DNA from: Penicillium oxalicum
Taxonomy: Eukaryota > Ascomycota > Eurotiomycetes > Eurotiales > Aspergillaceae
NCBI RefSeq assembly: GCF_001723175.1
Contig: NC_064655.1
Coordinates: 1,364,001-1,428,000 of the forward strand
Length of the DNA: 64,000 bases
Direction: 5' to 3'
Position numbers and translations under genes: made by a program. Shown in pieces: positions 11,017 through 21,983 of the stretch; position 1 is the stretch's first letter; every line of letters begins with the position of its first letter. The notes below the pieces were generated by a model, which searched no databases, had not been told where the DNA came from, and saw nothing but the letters and a program-made list of their open reading frames with translations.

Positions 11017-12653
11017 GGCAGATTGGATGACTTCCACGAAGGTTGCGGAATCAACAAGTCCAACGAACGAGAGAGATAAACCTCCCAGTGCGGACTGCGG
11101 AGTCACCCGCAACGGGGTTCGTTGGGTGGGGCGACATGTGAAAGCAACCGCCGTGGGCGGTGACCGGACGGAGAATCCGTCAAACTGCCATTTGTCTTCG
11201 AGGCCTCCGGTCACGGAGACTCGATGGTTCAATACTGTACGCGGACAGTTGTGGATCGTATTGATGCATTATGGATGTACCTTATTCACGTGTGAGGATT
11301 CAAGGGTAAACAACATCCCGGTATGAACTCACATGCCAGTCTCATGGTTGTTTTCTCCCTTGAGCGGTAGGTAATGACTGGTACAAGGAAGTAGCAGCTC
11401 AGCAGAGGCTTTTGAAAGACTTCTCTGATGCTGTTCTCATATTTATGTATCCTTTGTACCTCAAAATCAATAGGTGGGCCGCTAAAGGTTTTTTTTCTGG
11501 CAAGACAAGTCTCTAGAATCAACATATAACGAATCCACGCCCCTCTCATCCCCCTTCATCCATGGAAGTGCCTGGATGGAAAAAAAAAAGCTCATGTTCG
11601 TTTCAATTGATACTGTCACAGTCAAATCATAGAGTCCGGATCAACGGTGTCCCCCTCTCTCTGCAGTGGAGTGGTGGAGTGTAAGGTCTCGTAGAGTCAC
11701 TGCCTAGTAATTATTCTCGGAAGAACCTGGAAAAGTAGATGTACATATCCAGCTTGAGGTCGGGAGCTGGATTGAAAGTCGATCATGTTTCAATCTCCGC
11801 GTTGGCACAAATATGTCTTGCCGTGCATGCCTCAATCCCAACGTATACTAGTACGGATTAATTCAGGTCCTGGGTAGGTCTCTGTTGGCACTTATTACTT
11901 GCGTCAGTCCTAGTATTCAAGCCAATGTAATCTTACCTAGTCTCAGACGACTACTGAAGGTAAGTGTACACAAGCTCAGTACTAAGAGGTCAAACGTACA
12001 GAAAGACTGTGACAGTATCAGGTGACGTAGCCAGATAGGTCCTCCCGTCAGTTGGGATCCCCCCCCGCCATGTCCAGTCGAGTGGCGCTTTCTGTCCAAT
12101 CACAGCCTGCCTTTCATCCCGCATTCCTCTACTCTAAAGAGCTCGGCCAGTCGCAACCGAGGCCGGGAGCTGTCGTTCCGTGGACCCCTCTGCGCTAATT
12201 ACTCGTTGACTGGCAACTTTACAGCGGCAGCTATATGATTATGTCGTAGTAACCTGACTAAGTAGTCTTATACCGTGCCTGAGTAAACCACCTTGGCAGT
12301 GGATACTGGGAGGTGCTGGTACTAGAAGCAATCAATAAGTGACCCTCGCTAAAGATCATGATCAGGCCTTGGAAGCTTCACCCTATGATGGGTCACTTCA
12401 ATTGAAAGGATGTACGGTCGCTTCCGTGTGAAAACCGTTGTGGACGAGCATCTGTCCCGTCTCAATTTTTGTTCTATTCCATACACTGTTGTCAATCTTA
12501 TTTCCTAGAAATGAGTCAGATAAATATGTATTGACATCACCGCTGAAGCTATGCGCCATATCACGTTGAAAAATTACCTCCAGGTTACTTATGGACGCCA
12601 CCGAGAATCAAAAGAGCTTTTCCCAAACTATGTCCCATTCTGAATCTTCCCCT
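11017..12653. other. Long spacer: promoter of the DUF3984 gene, argB 3' side
   Basis: No gene is supported in 1.6 kb. Both flanking genes are on the minus strand, so this is promoter and 5'UTR of the DUF3984 gene plus the argB terminator. Small frames (11286-11549, 12398-12601) show no family features. Scattered GTAC/TACC words occur around 11840-12000. Confidence 0.55.
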
Positions 12654-13796
12654 TTACTCCACAATCTTGCCCTTGTTCACAACAAATGCTTCCAAGGCGG
12701 CAATCGCGGCCCACAGGCGGTTCTCGGCTTCGGGGAAGACCAAGGAGCGCGGGCTGTAAAAGACCTCATCGTTGACTTCCTCGGGGTGTCGAGGCAGGCA
12801 GTGCATGAACTTCCAACCTTCCTTGGCACCACCCCGCTGAGCCAGCTCATTGGTGATCTGGAAGCCTTCAAAGGCCTTCATGCGCTGCTTGGCCTCTTCC
12901 TCCTGGCCCATGGATACCCAAGTGTCGGTGACCAGGATGTCGGCGTCCTTGACCGCCTCTTCGGGAACGTTGGTTTGCGTGAGTTTCCCGGGGGTTGTGA
13001 CGCCCTCGCCAGCACGCTGAATGATGTCCAGCATCTCGCTGGGAATTTCATAGCCCTGGGGCGTGGCGACAGCCATGTCAACGCCCATCTTGGTTGCGCC
13101 GATAGCCAGATCAAAGAGAACGTTATTGGCATCACCCACCCACGCAATCTTCAGACCCTCAAGGCCTAGGCTGGACAAGCCATGTGCCTTGGGGGTGAAG
13201 CTTTCATAGATGGTGAGGAAGTCGGCAATGATTTGCAGAGGGTGGAATGAGTCACACAGCGCATTGATTACGGGGACTGAGGAGTGCTTGGCCAGATCGG
13301 CCACATCGGAGTGCTTGGCGACTCGCGCGACAATGCACGAAACCATGGACGAAATGACCACGGAGGTATCATAGACCGACTCATTCACCCCGAGCTGAAT
13401 ATCGTCCTTGCCCAAGAACATGGGGTGGCCGCCCATCTGGACAGTAGCCGCCTCGGTGGACACGCGAGTACGAGTGCTTCGCTTGTTGAACATCATAGCG
13501 ACGGTCTTCCCCGACATAGATCCCAGCAGGCTTTGCGGAATAGCGCCTGACTTGATGGCCCGCTTGTGTGACGCGGCATTGCGGACCAGGGTCGCAAATT
13601 CCGCGGGGGTCAAGTCGGCAATGGAGAGAAGATGACGGGGAGCAAATGGCGAAGTAGGAGGCATCGTTTGGCTCTGGTGGGCAAATCGTCGGAGACCATT
13701 AGCCTGCAGTGTTCGACTCATGGAGGAGGTGGAGCCAGCCAACTGAATTACACTTTGGGCGCCATAGCGGGTGGCAGCTTTGAAACTGCTTGCCAT
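12654..13796 (-). CDS. argB: Ornithine carbamoyltransferase, mitochondrial precursor
   Basis: Converts ornithine and carbamoyl phosphate to citrulline in the mitochondrial matrix, the sixth step of arginine synthesis. A single exon of 380 residues. The first 45 or so residues are a basic, Ser-rich targeting sequence (MASSFKAATRYGAQSV...RRFAHQSQ). The carbamoyl-phosphate loop STRTR is at 107-111, HPLQ at 185-188, the ornithine-loop segment WVSMGQE from 323, and HCLPRH from 342 with the catalytic Cys343. All signature residues are intact and the length is normal. A TGACTCA site at 13979-13985 lies 183 bases upstream, as expected for cross-pathway control. The gene is divergent from the Tag1-like gene. 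Confidence 0.98.
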   Translation of the reverse strand: MASSFKAATRYGAQSVIQLAGSTSSMSRTLQANGLRRFAHQSQTMPPTSPFAPRHLLSIADLTPAEFATLVRNAASHKRAIKSGAIPQSLLGSMSGKTVAMMFNKRSTRTRVSTEAATVQMGGHPMFLGKDDIQLGVNESVYDTSVVISSMVSCIVARVAKHSDVADLAKHSSVPVINALCDSFHPLQIIADFLTIYESFTPKAHGLSSLGLEGLKIAWVGDANNVLFDLAIGATKMGVDMAVATPQGYEIPSEMLDIIQRAGEGVTTPGKLTQTNVPEEAVKDADILVTDTWVSMGQEEEAKQRMKAFEGFQITNELAQRGGAKEGWKFMHCLPRHPEEVNDEVFYSPRSLVFPEAENRLWAAIAALEAFVVNKGKIVE

Positions 13797-14302
13797 TGTG
13801 AATTGAAACGGGGAGATTGGGGAAAGAGGTGGATGGGTTAATGAGGCAAATTGGGAGAAGATTTGGGATCACGCAGTGGTGAGCAAAGCAAGTGACGTGC
13901 AATGCAAAAAGACAAAAGATGGAAAAGAAAGTTAATAAGAGGCCGGCGATCGGAGCCCTAAATGAGTGGAGGCTGCCATGACTCAACTCAAACATGAGTA
14001 GGCCGGCGATAAGTCGATAACCGCCAAGTCACGGGAGCGTCGATCGTCTCAGGGAGTGGACGCGTAAGGCATCCACTGCTTCTGGAGGGAATGACAGCCT
14101 GAAGGATTGGGTGTCCATCTCCAACATCCGGATTCTCCACTTCCTCGTTATCGTCGGCTTATCGTCATCGTCATTGCCTCTCTTCCCCTCTCATCTCCTC
14201 ACACATCCTCTCTCTCTCTCTCTAGACAGCTCTGCAGAAAATTGAGAGCTATTTGATTATCGATCCTGTGTTATCATTACACTTCTTTGCTCTCTAGCCG
14301 CT
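13797..14302. other. Divergent promoter argB / Tag1-like gene
   Basis: A 506-base shared promoter. It contains the TGACTCA element at 13979, two copies of GGCCGGCGAT (13941-13950 and 14002-14011), and a CT-repeat leader (about 14208-14223) ahead of the plus-strand gene. No open frame of interest. Confidence 0.6.
13979..13985. promoter_or_regulatory. CpcA/Gcn4-type site TGACTCA upstream of argB
   Basis: An exact match to the cross-pathway-control element TGA(C/G)TCA bound by CpcA/Gcn4 bZIP factors, 183 bases from the argB start. Amino-acid starvation control of arginine genes is established in Aspergillus; use of this copy is inference. Confidence 0.7.
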
Positions 14303-17179
14303 ATGGCTGATGAGCAGAACCGGCCACTTCTGGAAGAGGAAGCCAGATCCTCCTCTCCAGGGCCGTCGGATACCACCATACGTCCGCATCAGCCTCGACG
14401 GTCCTTCGAGCTATATTCCGAGTCAACACCTCTACTTCATCATCGTAGCGATGACATCCCCAGCTATGGAGCTGAAGAGCAGCCATCCGACTTGCAATAT
14501 CCGGATGAAGATACTCCGAAAAAGCGCAGTCATGTGCCATGGCCAACAATTATATCTTTGGCGGTGTTGACTACTGCAGTCCTGGCCATCTTGGTCTTCG
14601 CCTTCGCTGCGCCGGCCATAGTCAAGGAATATGCCCGAGAAGCTGCAGTCTTCAAGCCCACTGCTCTGTCAATAGATTCAACAACTCCAGATGGTGTACG
14701 AGCCAGAGTCCAGGGCGACTTTGTCATGGACGCCCGTCGCGTGAACAAGAAGCCTATGCGCGATATCGGTCGCTTCATGACTTGGATAGCTCACGAAGTG
14801 GAGTCTGGAGAATCAGATGTGAAAGTATACATACCGGAGTACGGCAATATACTAGTGGGGAATGTCCGCTTGCCCTCTATCAAGGTGAATATACGCAACG
14901 GGCACGAGACCCACATCGACTTTTTGGCCGATTTGACAGCAGGCGATATCAAAGGGCTACATAATATTGCTCGTGACTGGATCGATGGAAGGCTGGGAAG
15001 CCTGAGTGTCCGGGGCAAAGCGACTGTTCATCCGCGGTCAGGCATTATTGGTCTCGGGACCCAAACCCTAATAGACACAGTAACATTCGATGGTATGAGC
15101 GCAGTTGACTCTCTCTCTCTCTCTCTCACCAACGATCAAACTAACTTTCGTCGTAGAGAGCAATCTCCCCCCTCTCCCAAAGGTTGATATTACTCAAATG
15201 GACGTGCGTGACACTGCCAATGGCGCGCTATCTGTCGATGTTCAAGCATCAGCAAACATCGATTCGCCAGTGGCACTGATGATTCCTGCCTTGGAATTCT
15301 CCATTTATGTACCAAACTGCTCGCCAGACGACCCGTATATCCTCGTTGCTGACGCCAAAACCGCCGAAATCAATGTCCGTCCGGGCAGCCCAACCGCAGT
15401 TGGCGCACAAGGCCTGGTCAAGCAGTTGCCGGATGAACTGATCACTGCTTGTCCAAGCGGAGATGGGTCACCGCTAGATCTTTTGGTCTCCAATTACGTG
15501 CAGGGCCGTCCATCCACCATTTACGTCCGGGGTGCAGAGTCGCCGTCAAGTGAAACCCCAACGTGGATAGCCGATCTTCTTCGAAGCGTGACTGTCCCGC
15601 TGCCGTTCGAAGGAGACCTTTTGGACGATATGATGAAGAACTTTACCATGACCGACACTCATGTCTCACTGCCCGACCCATTTGCCGAACCAGGCGCTCC
15701 GGACGCGCAACCCACGGTCTCTGCCCTTGTGAAAGTGTTTATCGGCCTACCGGCCAACGTCAATATCTCGGTTGACATTCCAAGCGTTCGAGCCCACACC
15801 AACGTCTTCTATCACGGCAAACAGTTGGGTATCATGAACATTGAAAAGTGGCAGAACGCCAAGTCAACGAGAGTGGAGCTCGAGGATGGGTCCGGGGCAT
15901 TGCTGGTGGAGTTCTCCATCAAAAACGTGCCCTTGCAAGTGACCGACAATGACTTGCTGTCACAAGTTGTCCAGCAAATGCTGTTTGGTAAGAAGGGGGT
16001 AGTACTGCATGTCACTGCGACCGTAGATGCAAAGGTTGCAACAGGCTTGGGTCGCTTTGCGGTGCATGGGATCCCTGGGGAGGGAGATGTCCCCGTGAAC
16101 AGTATGTTTTCACTATGATCATGAAGTAGAATAGAGTCAATCGAGGAAGCATACCTATTTTCGAGAGTCCACATGGTTGACATACTCCTAGTTCCCGCGG
16201 GACAATCAATCGGCCATCTGAATCCTACTGTCGCGTCGATGGAATTGGGCGAAACCACCAAGACGTCGCTGGGCGTTAATGTTCTGGTCAACTTGACAAA
16301 TCCGACCGATCACTCTGCAACTATTCCCTTTTTTGATGTCAAGATGATATACAACAATACGGCTATTGGCCACTTGATTGTTCGAAATGCGTCAATAGTT
16401 CCTGGGAATAACACTCGTGTTCCCGTCCAGATGCTGTGGGCTCCATACGATGAAAGCGGGCCCTCCGGAGTCGAGCTCGGACGGAAATTCGTCTCTTCTT
16501 ATATATCTGGTGAGTGATTGTGTATGGAGCGTGTGCGGAATGCATGATGACTGAATTCTATCCCAGGGGCCAATTTGACCCTCCAGATCCAGACCCATGA
16601 AGGAACTTTTCCGACTCTTCCAGATCTTGGAAAGGCACTCTCCGCAATTCCTTTCAATGTACCAGTACCTCACATGTCCATACCGCGAGCACCCGGTGAC
16701 GACGGTGATGAAGATGGGAAACCTCCACGCTTTATTCAAGACGCAACAGTATGTGCCATGCTTCTTCTCCCCCGAAACACACCCAGTCCTGCCGATCATG
16801 CGCAGTGACAGGCTCAGCAGTCAGGACTGATGGTCTCTAGCTTCATCTTTTTTCCTCGACAGTTGAATTCGCGGTTTATTCACCCATGGTAGACACGAAT
16901 ATTACCGTCACCTCGATGGACTCGACAGCATTCTACGAAGGTGAACCGCTCGGCCGCATCGAGTACGATGAGCCCTTCAATGTTCCACCCGGCAACTCAC
17001 ATTCACCTCGCTTACCGGTCGAGGTTGACTTGGGAGGTGTCGGGTACGACGCTTTGCGAAAGGCTCTGGGCCAGGAGCTCATGTTGGACGCTGTGGCTGA
17101 AGTTGGCATGCGGGTGAAGAATTACGAGGATATTGTACATTACCGTACGAAGGGCATCGCGGCCAGAGTCCGGTTTTGA
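14303..17179 (+). CDS. Tag1-like vacuolar membrane protein (DUF3712 / Ig-like domains)
   Basis: Five exons (14303-15092, 15157-16101, 16192-16509, 16567-16748, 16841-17179) give 857 residues. A polar N-terminal tail is followed by one membrane span (about 80-105, PTIISLAVLTTAVLAILVFAF) and a long beta-rich lumenal part with repeated LEA/Ig-like units (LPSIKVNIRNG; PTVSALVKVFIGLPANVNISV; SSTVEFAVYSPMVDTNITVTSM). The layout resembles the DUF3712 family that includes yeast Tag1 (Ylr173w), a vacuolar protein that helps end autophagy; I assign it by architecture only. The tail has an acidic dileucine signal, E40-STP-L44L45, which fits AP-3 sorting to the vacuole. In the last intron the CTCTAG acceptor at 16840, rather than the later GACAG, keeps the frame and yields LHLFSST. 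Intron 1 carries a CT repeat. Confidence 0.72.
15109..15127 (+). repeat. (CT)n microsatellite inside intron 1 of the Tag1-like gene
   Basis: An uninterrupted run of about 9.5 CT units within the intron 15093-15156, between the donor GTATGA and the branch site CTAACT. It is likely length-variable between strains. Confidence 0.85.
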
Positions 17180-17679
17180 AAACAAAAACAAAATGATAAT
17201 CATAATGATGATTCTGTACAGGGTTAGTGATGACATGTATCGCATGCTGTATGCGATGTGAACCTCTCCAATCAAGGTGAATTCTGCCACACGGGCGTTG
17301 AGGCGTTTGGAGGAGGGTTGAATTCATTTACGTTAACGAAAATTGTTTTTTGAGGCAAGGCACTTCCAGGGGCCTGATTTTTCGCAGGCTCGGATCATTA
17401 CGCAGATCCGGTGACGTCGTAATCGGTTGACTAGTCATTGCACATTGTAGAGTAAAATTGGGCTTTCTATCTTGAACAAGTCCTCATTTTTATTAGTCTG
17501 GACAGAAGCGAGTACGTTTTACATGGAAAGACGCGATAATGAGAAAGTCGTCAACAAAGCAGGTCATTGGAGCAGAGGTTCTCCAGATCACGAAGAGAGG
17601 ATGCGATCACAGCAAAGCAAATTAGCCAAAATATCATTGGGTATTTTTATTTTCGAATTTTGGACACAAGGTAGGATGT
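17180..17679. other. Convergent 3' spacer Tag1-like gene / ilv6
   Basis: Five hundred bases between two converging genes. It is AT-rich, with AATAAT-like and T-rich stretches suited to polyadenylation on both strands. No gene is supported. Confidence 0.6.
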
Positions 17680-18714
17680 TTAGCCTGGGGGCAGAGTGCT
17701 GGCATCGACGACGTCGGCTGCGTCCTTCTCAATCTCCTCGCTCTGCTCCGACAGAGGGGAGCGAGGCAGGGCCATGAGACCGGTTCGAGTGGACTCGAGA
17801 ATGCCAAAGGGACCAATCAGCTTCAGGAATGAGTCGATACGGCTGGGCTTAGCGGAACTGCAGAAAGGCAACTCGTCAGTACAAGAGAAGGGGCAGATCA
17901 CGGCAGAAGAAGGGGAAAGAACATACACTTCGACGATGCAGTTGTTGTTGCTGATGTCCAAAACCTTACCACCGAACTGGTGGGCCAGACGGGTGATGGC
18001 ATCCAGGTGCTCATGCTTGTGGCGCAGAGCCTGGCTGGGGGGCAAGTTGCGAGGGTGGTATTCAATCTCCTGAATGTTGTGACTCTGGCCCTCCTTCAGA
18101 GAGTCGGCGGGTGTGGTGATCTCGCGGTGGTGCTGGAGCAGCTCTTCAAAGAACTCGGGCCCCAGGATAGAGACCTTGGCGAGCAGCAGTTCCCGCTGGA
18201 CAAGAGCGGAATCTGTGTAGTCCAGGACCGCCCAGACGGGGACGAGGTCGTCCAGCTGGCGGCGCGCCTGCTCCACGACACCGTCCTGGCCCTGCAGCAC
18301 GATTGTCATGCGAGACAGGTCATCAACCTCAGTCTTGCACACCACCAGACTGTCAATGTTGAAGCCACGAGCAGCCAGAATTCCTGAGACGCGAGAGAGC
18401 ACACCAGGCTCGTTCTGAACCAGGCAGTTCAGGACATGGCGCTTGGGAGGATTGCTCGGAGGCACGGGAGTCTCATACAAGATGGACGAGACCGCAGTCG
18501 GCGCATCCCACTGAGATGAGGCGTCGGAGACGGGGAGAGGAAGAGGGGAGCGGCGGTGCAATGCCTTGTAGGCGAGAGCAGAGGTTGAGCTGCTGGAGGC
18601 GCGGACAGCATTGAACTGAGAAGAGATGGTAGCGCGAGACCGAGCAACGGCAGTCGACTGCCGCAGCAGTGACACCGACGCAGATGATAGCGTCAATGGG
18701 TGTCTGAAAGCCAT
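17680..18714 (-). CDS. ilv6: Acetolactate synthase regulatory (small) subunit, mitochondrial
   Basis: The regulatory subunit of acetohydroxyacid synthase, which activates the catalytic Ilv2 subunit and confers valine feedback control in branched-chain amino-acid synthesis. Exons 18714-17927 and 17857-17680 give 321 residues. The intron 17858-17926 starts GTATGT, has CTGAC and ends CTGCAG, and joins CIVEV to SAKPSRIDSFLKL. The N-terminus MAFRHPLTLSSASVSLLRQS is a mitochondrial presequence. The ACT domain starts near residue 93 (HVLNCLVQNEPGVLSRVSGI) and continues through LAARGFNIDSLVV. The second half (ELLLAKVSILGPE...EHLDAITRLAHQFGGKVLDI) is the C-terminal ALS small-subunit domain. The frame runs on upstream to 18825, but the presequence begins at 18714. 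Confidence 0.96.
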   Translation of the reverse strand: MAFRHPLTLSSASVSLLRQSTAVARSRATISSQFNAVRASSSSTSALAYKALHRRSPLPLPVSDASSQWDAPTAVSSILYETPVPPSNPPKRHVLNCLVQNEPGVLSRVSGILAARGFNIDSLVVCKTEVDDLSRMTIVLQGQDGVVEQARRQLDDLVPVWAVLDYTDSALVQRELLLAKVSILGPEFFEELLQHHREITTPADSLKEGQSHNIQEIEYHPRNLPPSQALRHKHEHLDAITRLAHQFGGKVLDISNNNCIVEVYVLSPSSAVICPFSCTDELPFCSSAKPSRIDSFLKLIGPFGILESTRTGLMALPRSPLSEQSEEIEKDAADVVDASTLPPG

Positions 18715-18801
18715 CGCAGGATTCCAGGAGCACCGAGAGATGAGCAATGAATCACTCTGAGCGCTCTGGATTCTTTTTCGTTGATGACCGGGGCTGCGCT
18801 T

Positions 18802-18811
18802 CCGACCTCGG
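18802..18811. promoter_or_regulatory. Leu3/LeuB-type site CCG-N4-CGG upstream of ilv6
   Basis: CCGACCTCGG fits the everted CCG-N4-CGG half-site spacing used by the Zn2Cys6 regulator Leu3 (LeuB in Aspergillus), which controls branched-chain amino-acid genes with isopropylmalate as signal. It is 88 bases upstream of the ilv6 ATG. The match is to the outer triplets only; the preferred CCGGNNCCGG core is not complete. Confidence 0.5.
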
Positions 18812-18817
18812 GGCAGC

Positions 18818-18824
18818 TGACTCA
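18818..18824. promoter_or_regulatory. CpcA/Gcn4-type site TGACTCA upstream of ilv6
   Basis: An exact TGACTCA 104 bases from the ilv6 ATG and six bases from the Leu3-type site. It fits general amino-acid control of this pathway. Confidence 0.7.
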
Positions 18825-19900
18825 CTGCCCGCTAGCCGTATTGGGACTAGCGGGGCCCAAGTGTGGATGACCTTACATGAGGAGTCAACATGCACTTTGA
18901 AAAGAGTTGATCAGTTCCGCCCGGTCAGATCTCACCGCAGGTTGATGCCGATTTGCGTGGACTACAAAATGACCATGGAAGTATGTCGCTCTTGACCATG
19001 GACTGGGTATATACCTGTCATCCATGTGCACTCTAATTGACCCTTTGATTCTCATGATTTCAAACCCCTCATGGGATTTGCATCAAACATATTCATTCCA
19101 AAGTCAACCTGAGAAAACCACCGTTGACCTGGGGAATAATATAGTATCCTCTTAAATGGTCATCCACCGTTCATGTATGGAGAGCTCAATCTCCACTACC
19201 TTCAATATTTTCTCGGCGTGATTGAATCCTTCGTGAAAGGCCAAAAAAACCATAGCTTAGCACTGGGTACTTAAGGGACCGAGGCATATGTACTTCGACA
19301 TAGTACCGGGTTATATGTTAGTACCTATGCGCAGACGGGCGCCTTCAGGTAAACGAAGATATCTTTATGACCAATTTTGTTAATTTTGCCGCCTCCTCTA
19401 CAACTGCTATACAGCCCCAGGCCACCACATTTCAAACTACACATAAGCATTTAGTACTGTCTTCTGTGGATGGATTTTCCATGTCATCCCCGGGTCCATC
19501 TCTTTTGGTGGTGGGCTAGACTTGCATACCCCGAGAGTCTACAGACATTGGATTCCTCCTGCTTTGGGACTAGTGGCATAAAAGCACACGTGATTTGGAG
19601 CATATTGTTCCATGCTTTTTTTGATTAGCCGAATTGATTGTGAACAGTTCATATCTTTTTTGTTCTTAAAAAGAAGAAGCTCTCTACGATCAAACTTTGG
19701 AACTTGCCAGAGTCGTCCAGCCTTCAGCGGGGCCCATTTTTCCATCCATCTCAGCGTCAAGTGGTTCTTGAACTCCGTATTGACTCCACCACCTCCGCCT
19801 CCCTTGGCCTATCCTTCCCGCGTTTGATATTCATCTTTTTCCCGCTCACTCTGCCGACTTTCCACCTCAATTCTCCGCTGCTTCGCCGGCACTGAACACC

Positions 19901-21983
19901 ATGGCAGACGATGATCGCCGAGCAAAGCGCTCGCGCTTTGATCAGACTGACCCAGAACCCCGTCGCTCTCGTTTCGACCGCCGTTCCCGATCCCCGTCCG
20001 CCCGACAGTCCGATTCTGTACGCACTCGCAGCCCGTTGAGTCGCGAGCCTCGAAGCCCCACCAGAGAGTCTTCAAGCAAGCCAGACCCAGCAGCCGCAGC
20101 AGGTAAGTGTTGAAATGATTTGTTCGCAATACCAGAGAGGCGCGCATTGCTGACACGTTTGGGTGACTTTCCACAGCTGCGGCCGCGGCGAAGATCAATG
20201 CGCAACTCCAGGCCAAGAAGGGTATTCAGCATATCGACGTCCCTCCAATCCGCTCGGTAAAGACCGCCATATTGACACCTCAACACTTCATTGAAAACTG
20301 ACGCATCTTCCAGACCGATAGCCCGGGAGCGCAATCGGAAGATGGCAAGCCCAAGACCGAAGTGTATGTTGCCGACGGAGACTACATCAAAGACATTGAG
20401 ATCAACGATTTGCGCAATCGGTACACTTTGACCAAGGGCTCTACTCAGAAAATGGTAATTTTCCCCTGCAGGTGTTGTTGGCTGATAACTCAGATCGTCC
20501 CTGCCTGTTCTAGTGGCCATATTTGGCTCTGCCCCTGTTTCTCCCCCGACCATTTGACCTGACATACATGATGTGTGGCTGGATGAAGCTTACTCAACTG
20601 AACTAAACATAGCCTGTGACAACCCCTCTGTGGCATCTGCTGACCTCAACTACCTGAATATAGATCAAAGATGAAACCGGCGCCGGTACGCCCTCTATTC
20701 GTGGACTCTTATGGATATTCGGACATAGCGCTTACTCGTTCTCAAGATGTGACCACCCGTGGAAATTACTACCCGGATAAGAACATGGCGACTGCTTCTG
20801 TAAGTGCTCGTGCGATGAGAACTTCCATTGCCGAATCGAATTGCTGATTTGACCGATGCAGAATCCTCCGCTGTATCTCCACGTTACCAGCACCAGCAAG
20901 GAAGGCCTCGACAAGGCAGTGCAGATCATCGATGATCTCATGAAGAAAGAGCTTCCAAATCTTGTCGACGAACGACGATTCCGTCGACGGGAGCCTGAGC
21001 AGCAGGTCGAGCGGGACGAATTTGGGCGCGTACGTTCCCTTTTGTTTACCTCTGCGACACGGGACTTTGAAGGGGTTGAACCTGGCTAACTTGTCCCAGC
21101 GTAAATGGCCCGACGAGCGGATCCCAATCGATCTCGAACCCATTCCTGGATTCAATCTCCGTGCTCAGGTTGTTGGTCAAGGTGGCGCCTACGTGAAGCA
21201 CATTCAGCAGAAGACACGTTGTCGTGTGCAGATCAAGGGACGTGGTTCCGGTTTTATCGAATCAAGCACCGGCCGGGAGAGCGATGAACCGATGTTTTTG
21301 CATGTTGCGTGAGTTTTACAATCACCCTTAACTGGCTCTGACCCATGCTGATCGTTTTTTTCTCTCTACGTTAGGGGCCCAGATCCGAATGACGTGCAGG
21401 CCGCCAAGGAGCTTTGCGAGGATTTGCTTGCTAATGTTCGGGAACAATACCAAAACTTCAAGGACAACCCCCCTCAGCACAGCTATGGAGGCTATGGCCG
21501 CGGTGGCGGTGGAGATCGCTATCACGGTGGAGACCGAGGCGGCGGTGGCTACCGAGACCGATACAACGACCGTCATCAACATCACCAACATCAGTCCCCG
21601 GCGCCTTCTGCCAGTCCTGTTGATCCGGCTGCCTCAGCCGCCGGTGGTGCCGACTACAGCGCCTACGCCCAGTACTATGGATCCGCCGACCCTTACGCTG
21701 CCTATGGGGGATACCAAAACTATGTGGCCTACTACCAATACTACCAGCAAGCCGCCGCCGCTCAGCAGCAACAACAACAAGCTACTGATGACCAAAGTCC
21801 TCCACCACCACCACCCCCTCCTTCCAACGAGGCGCCGCCGCCTCCTCCCCCGGGCTCTGAAGCTCCTCCTCCACCTCCGGGTGCCAGTGGCTATAGTGCA
21901 GTACGTTCTCCTTTCCCGAAACTTGATGCTGAATGCGTCTAATGATTGCTGCGATTTAGGTTCCGCCCCCTCCTGGCTTGTAA
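19901..21983 (+). CDS. KH-domain RNA-binding protein, KHDC4/BLOM7-like splicing cofactor
   Basis: Nine exons (19901-20102, 20177-20256, 20314-20454, 20664-20685, 20747-20799, 20862-21029, 21100-21308, 21375-21900, 21960-21983) give 474 residues. The N-terminus is an RS-type region (RRAKRSRFDQ..RRSRFDRRSRSPS). A first KH-like unit reads IKDIEINDLRNRYTLTKGST, then QKMIKDETGADVTTRGNYYP, and PLYLHVTSTSKEGLDKAVQI. A second unit has AQVVGQGGAYVKHIQQKTRCRVQIKGRG and PMFLHVAGPDPNDVQAAKEL. The C-terminus is low-complexity: RGGGGD/GGY repeats, a poly-Q run, long proline runs and a PPPPGL end. The order matches animal KHDC4/BLOM7, a spliceosome cofactor; a nuclear role is inferred. Exon 4 is only 22 bases and the intron before it (20455-20663) is the longest in the gene. 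The sum of exons is in frame. Confidence 0.88.

Larger units (their letters stand above)
18715..19900. other. Divergent promoter ilv6 / KH-domain gene
   Basis: 1.2 kb with no supported gene. The ilv6-proximal end holds CCGACCTCGG (18802-18811) and TGACTCA (18818-18824). A GTAC-rich patch lies at about 19265-19330. The last 100 bases are a CT-rich leader for the KH gene. Confidence 0.6.
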
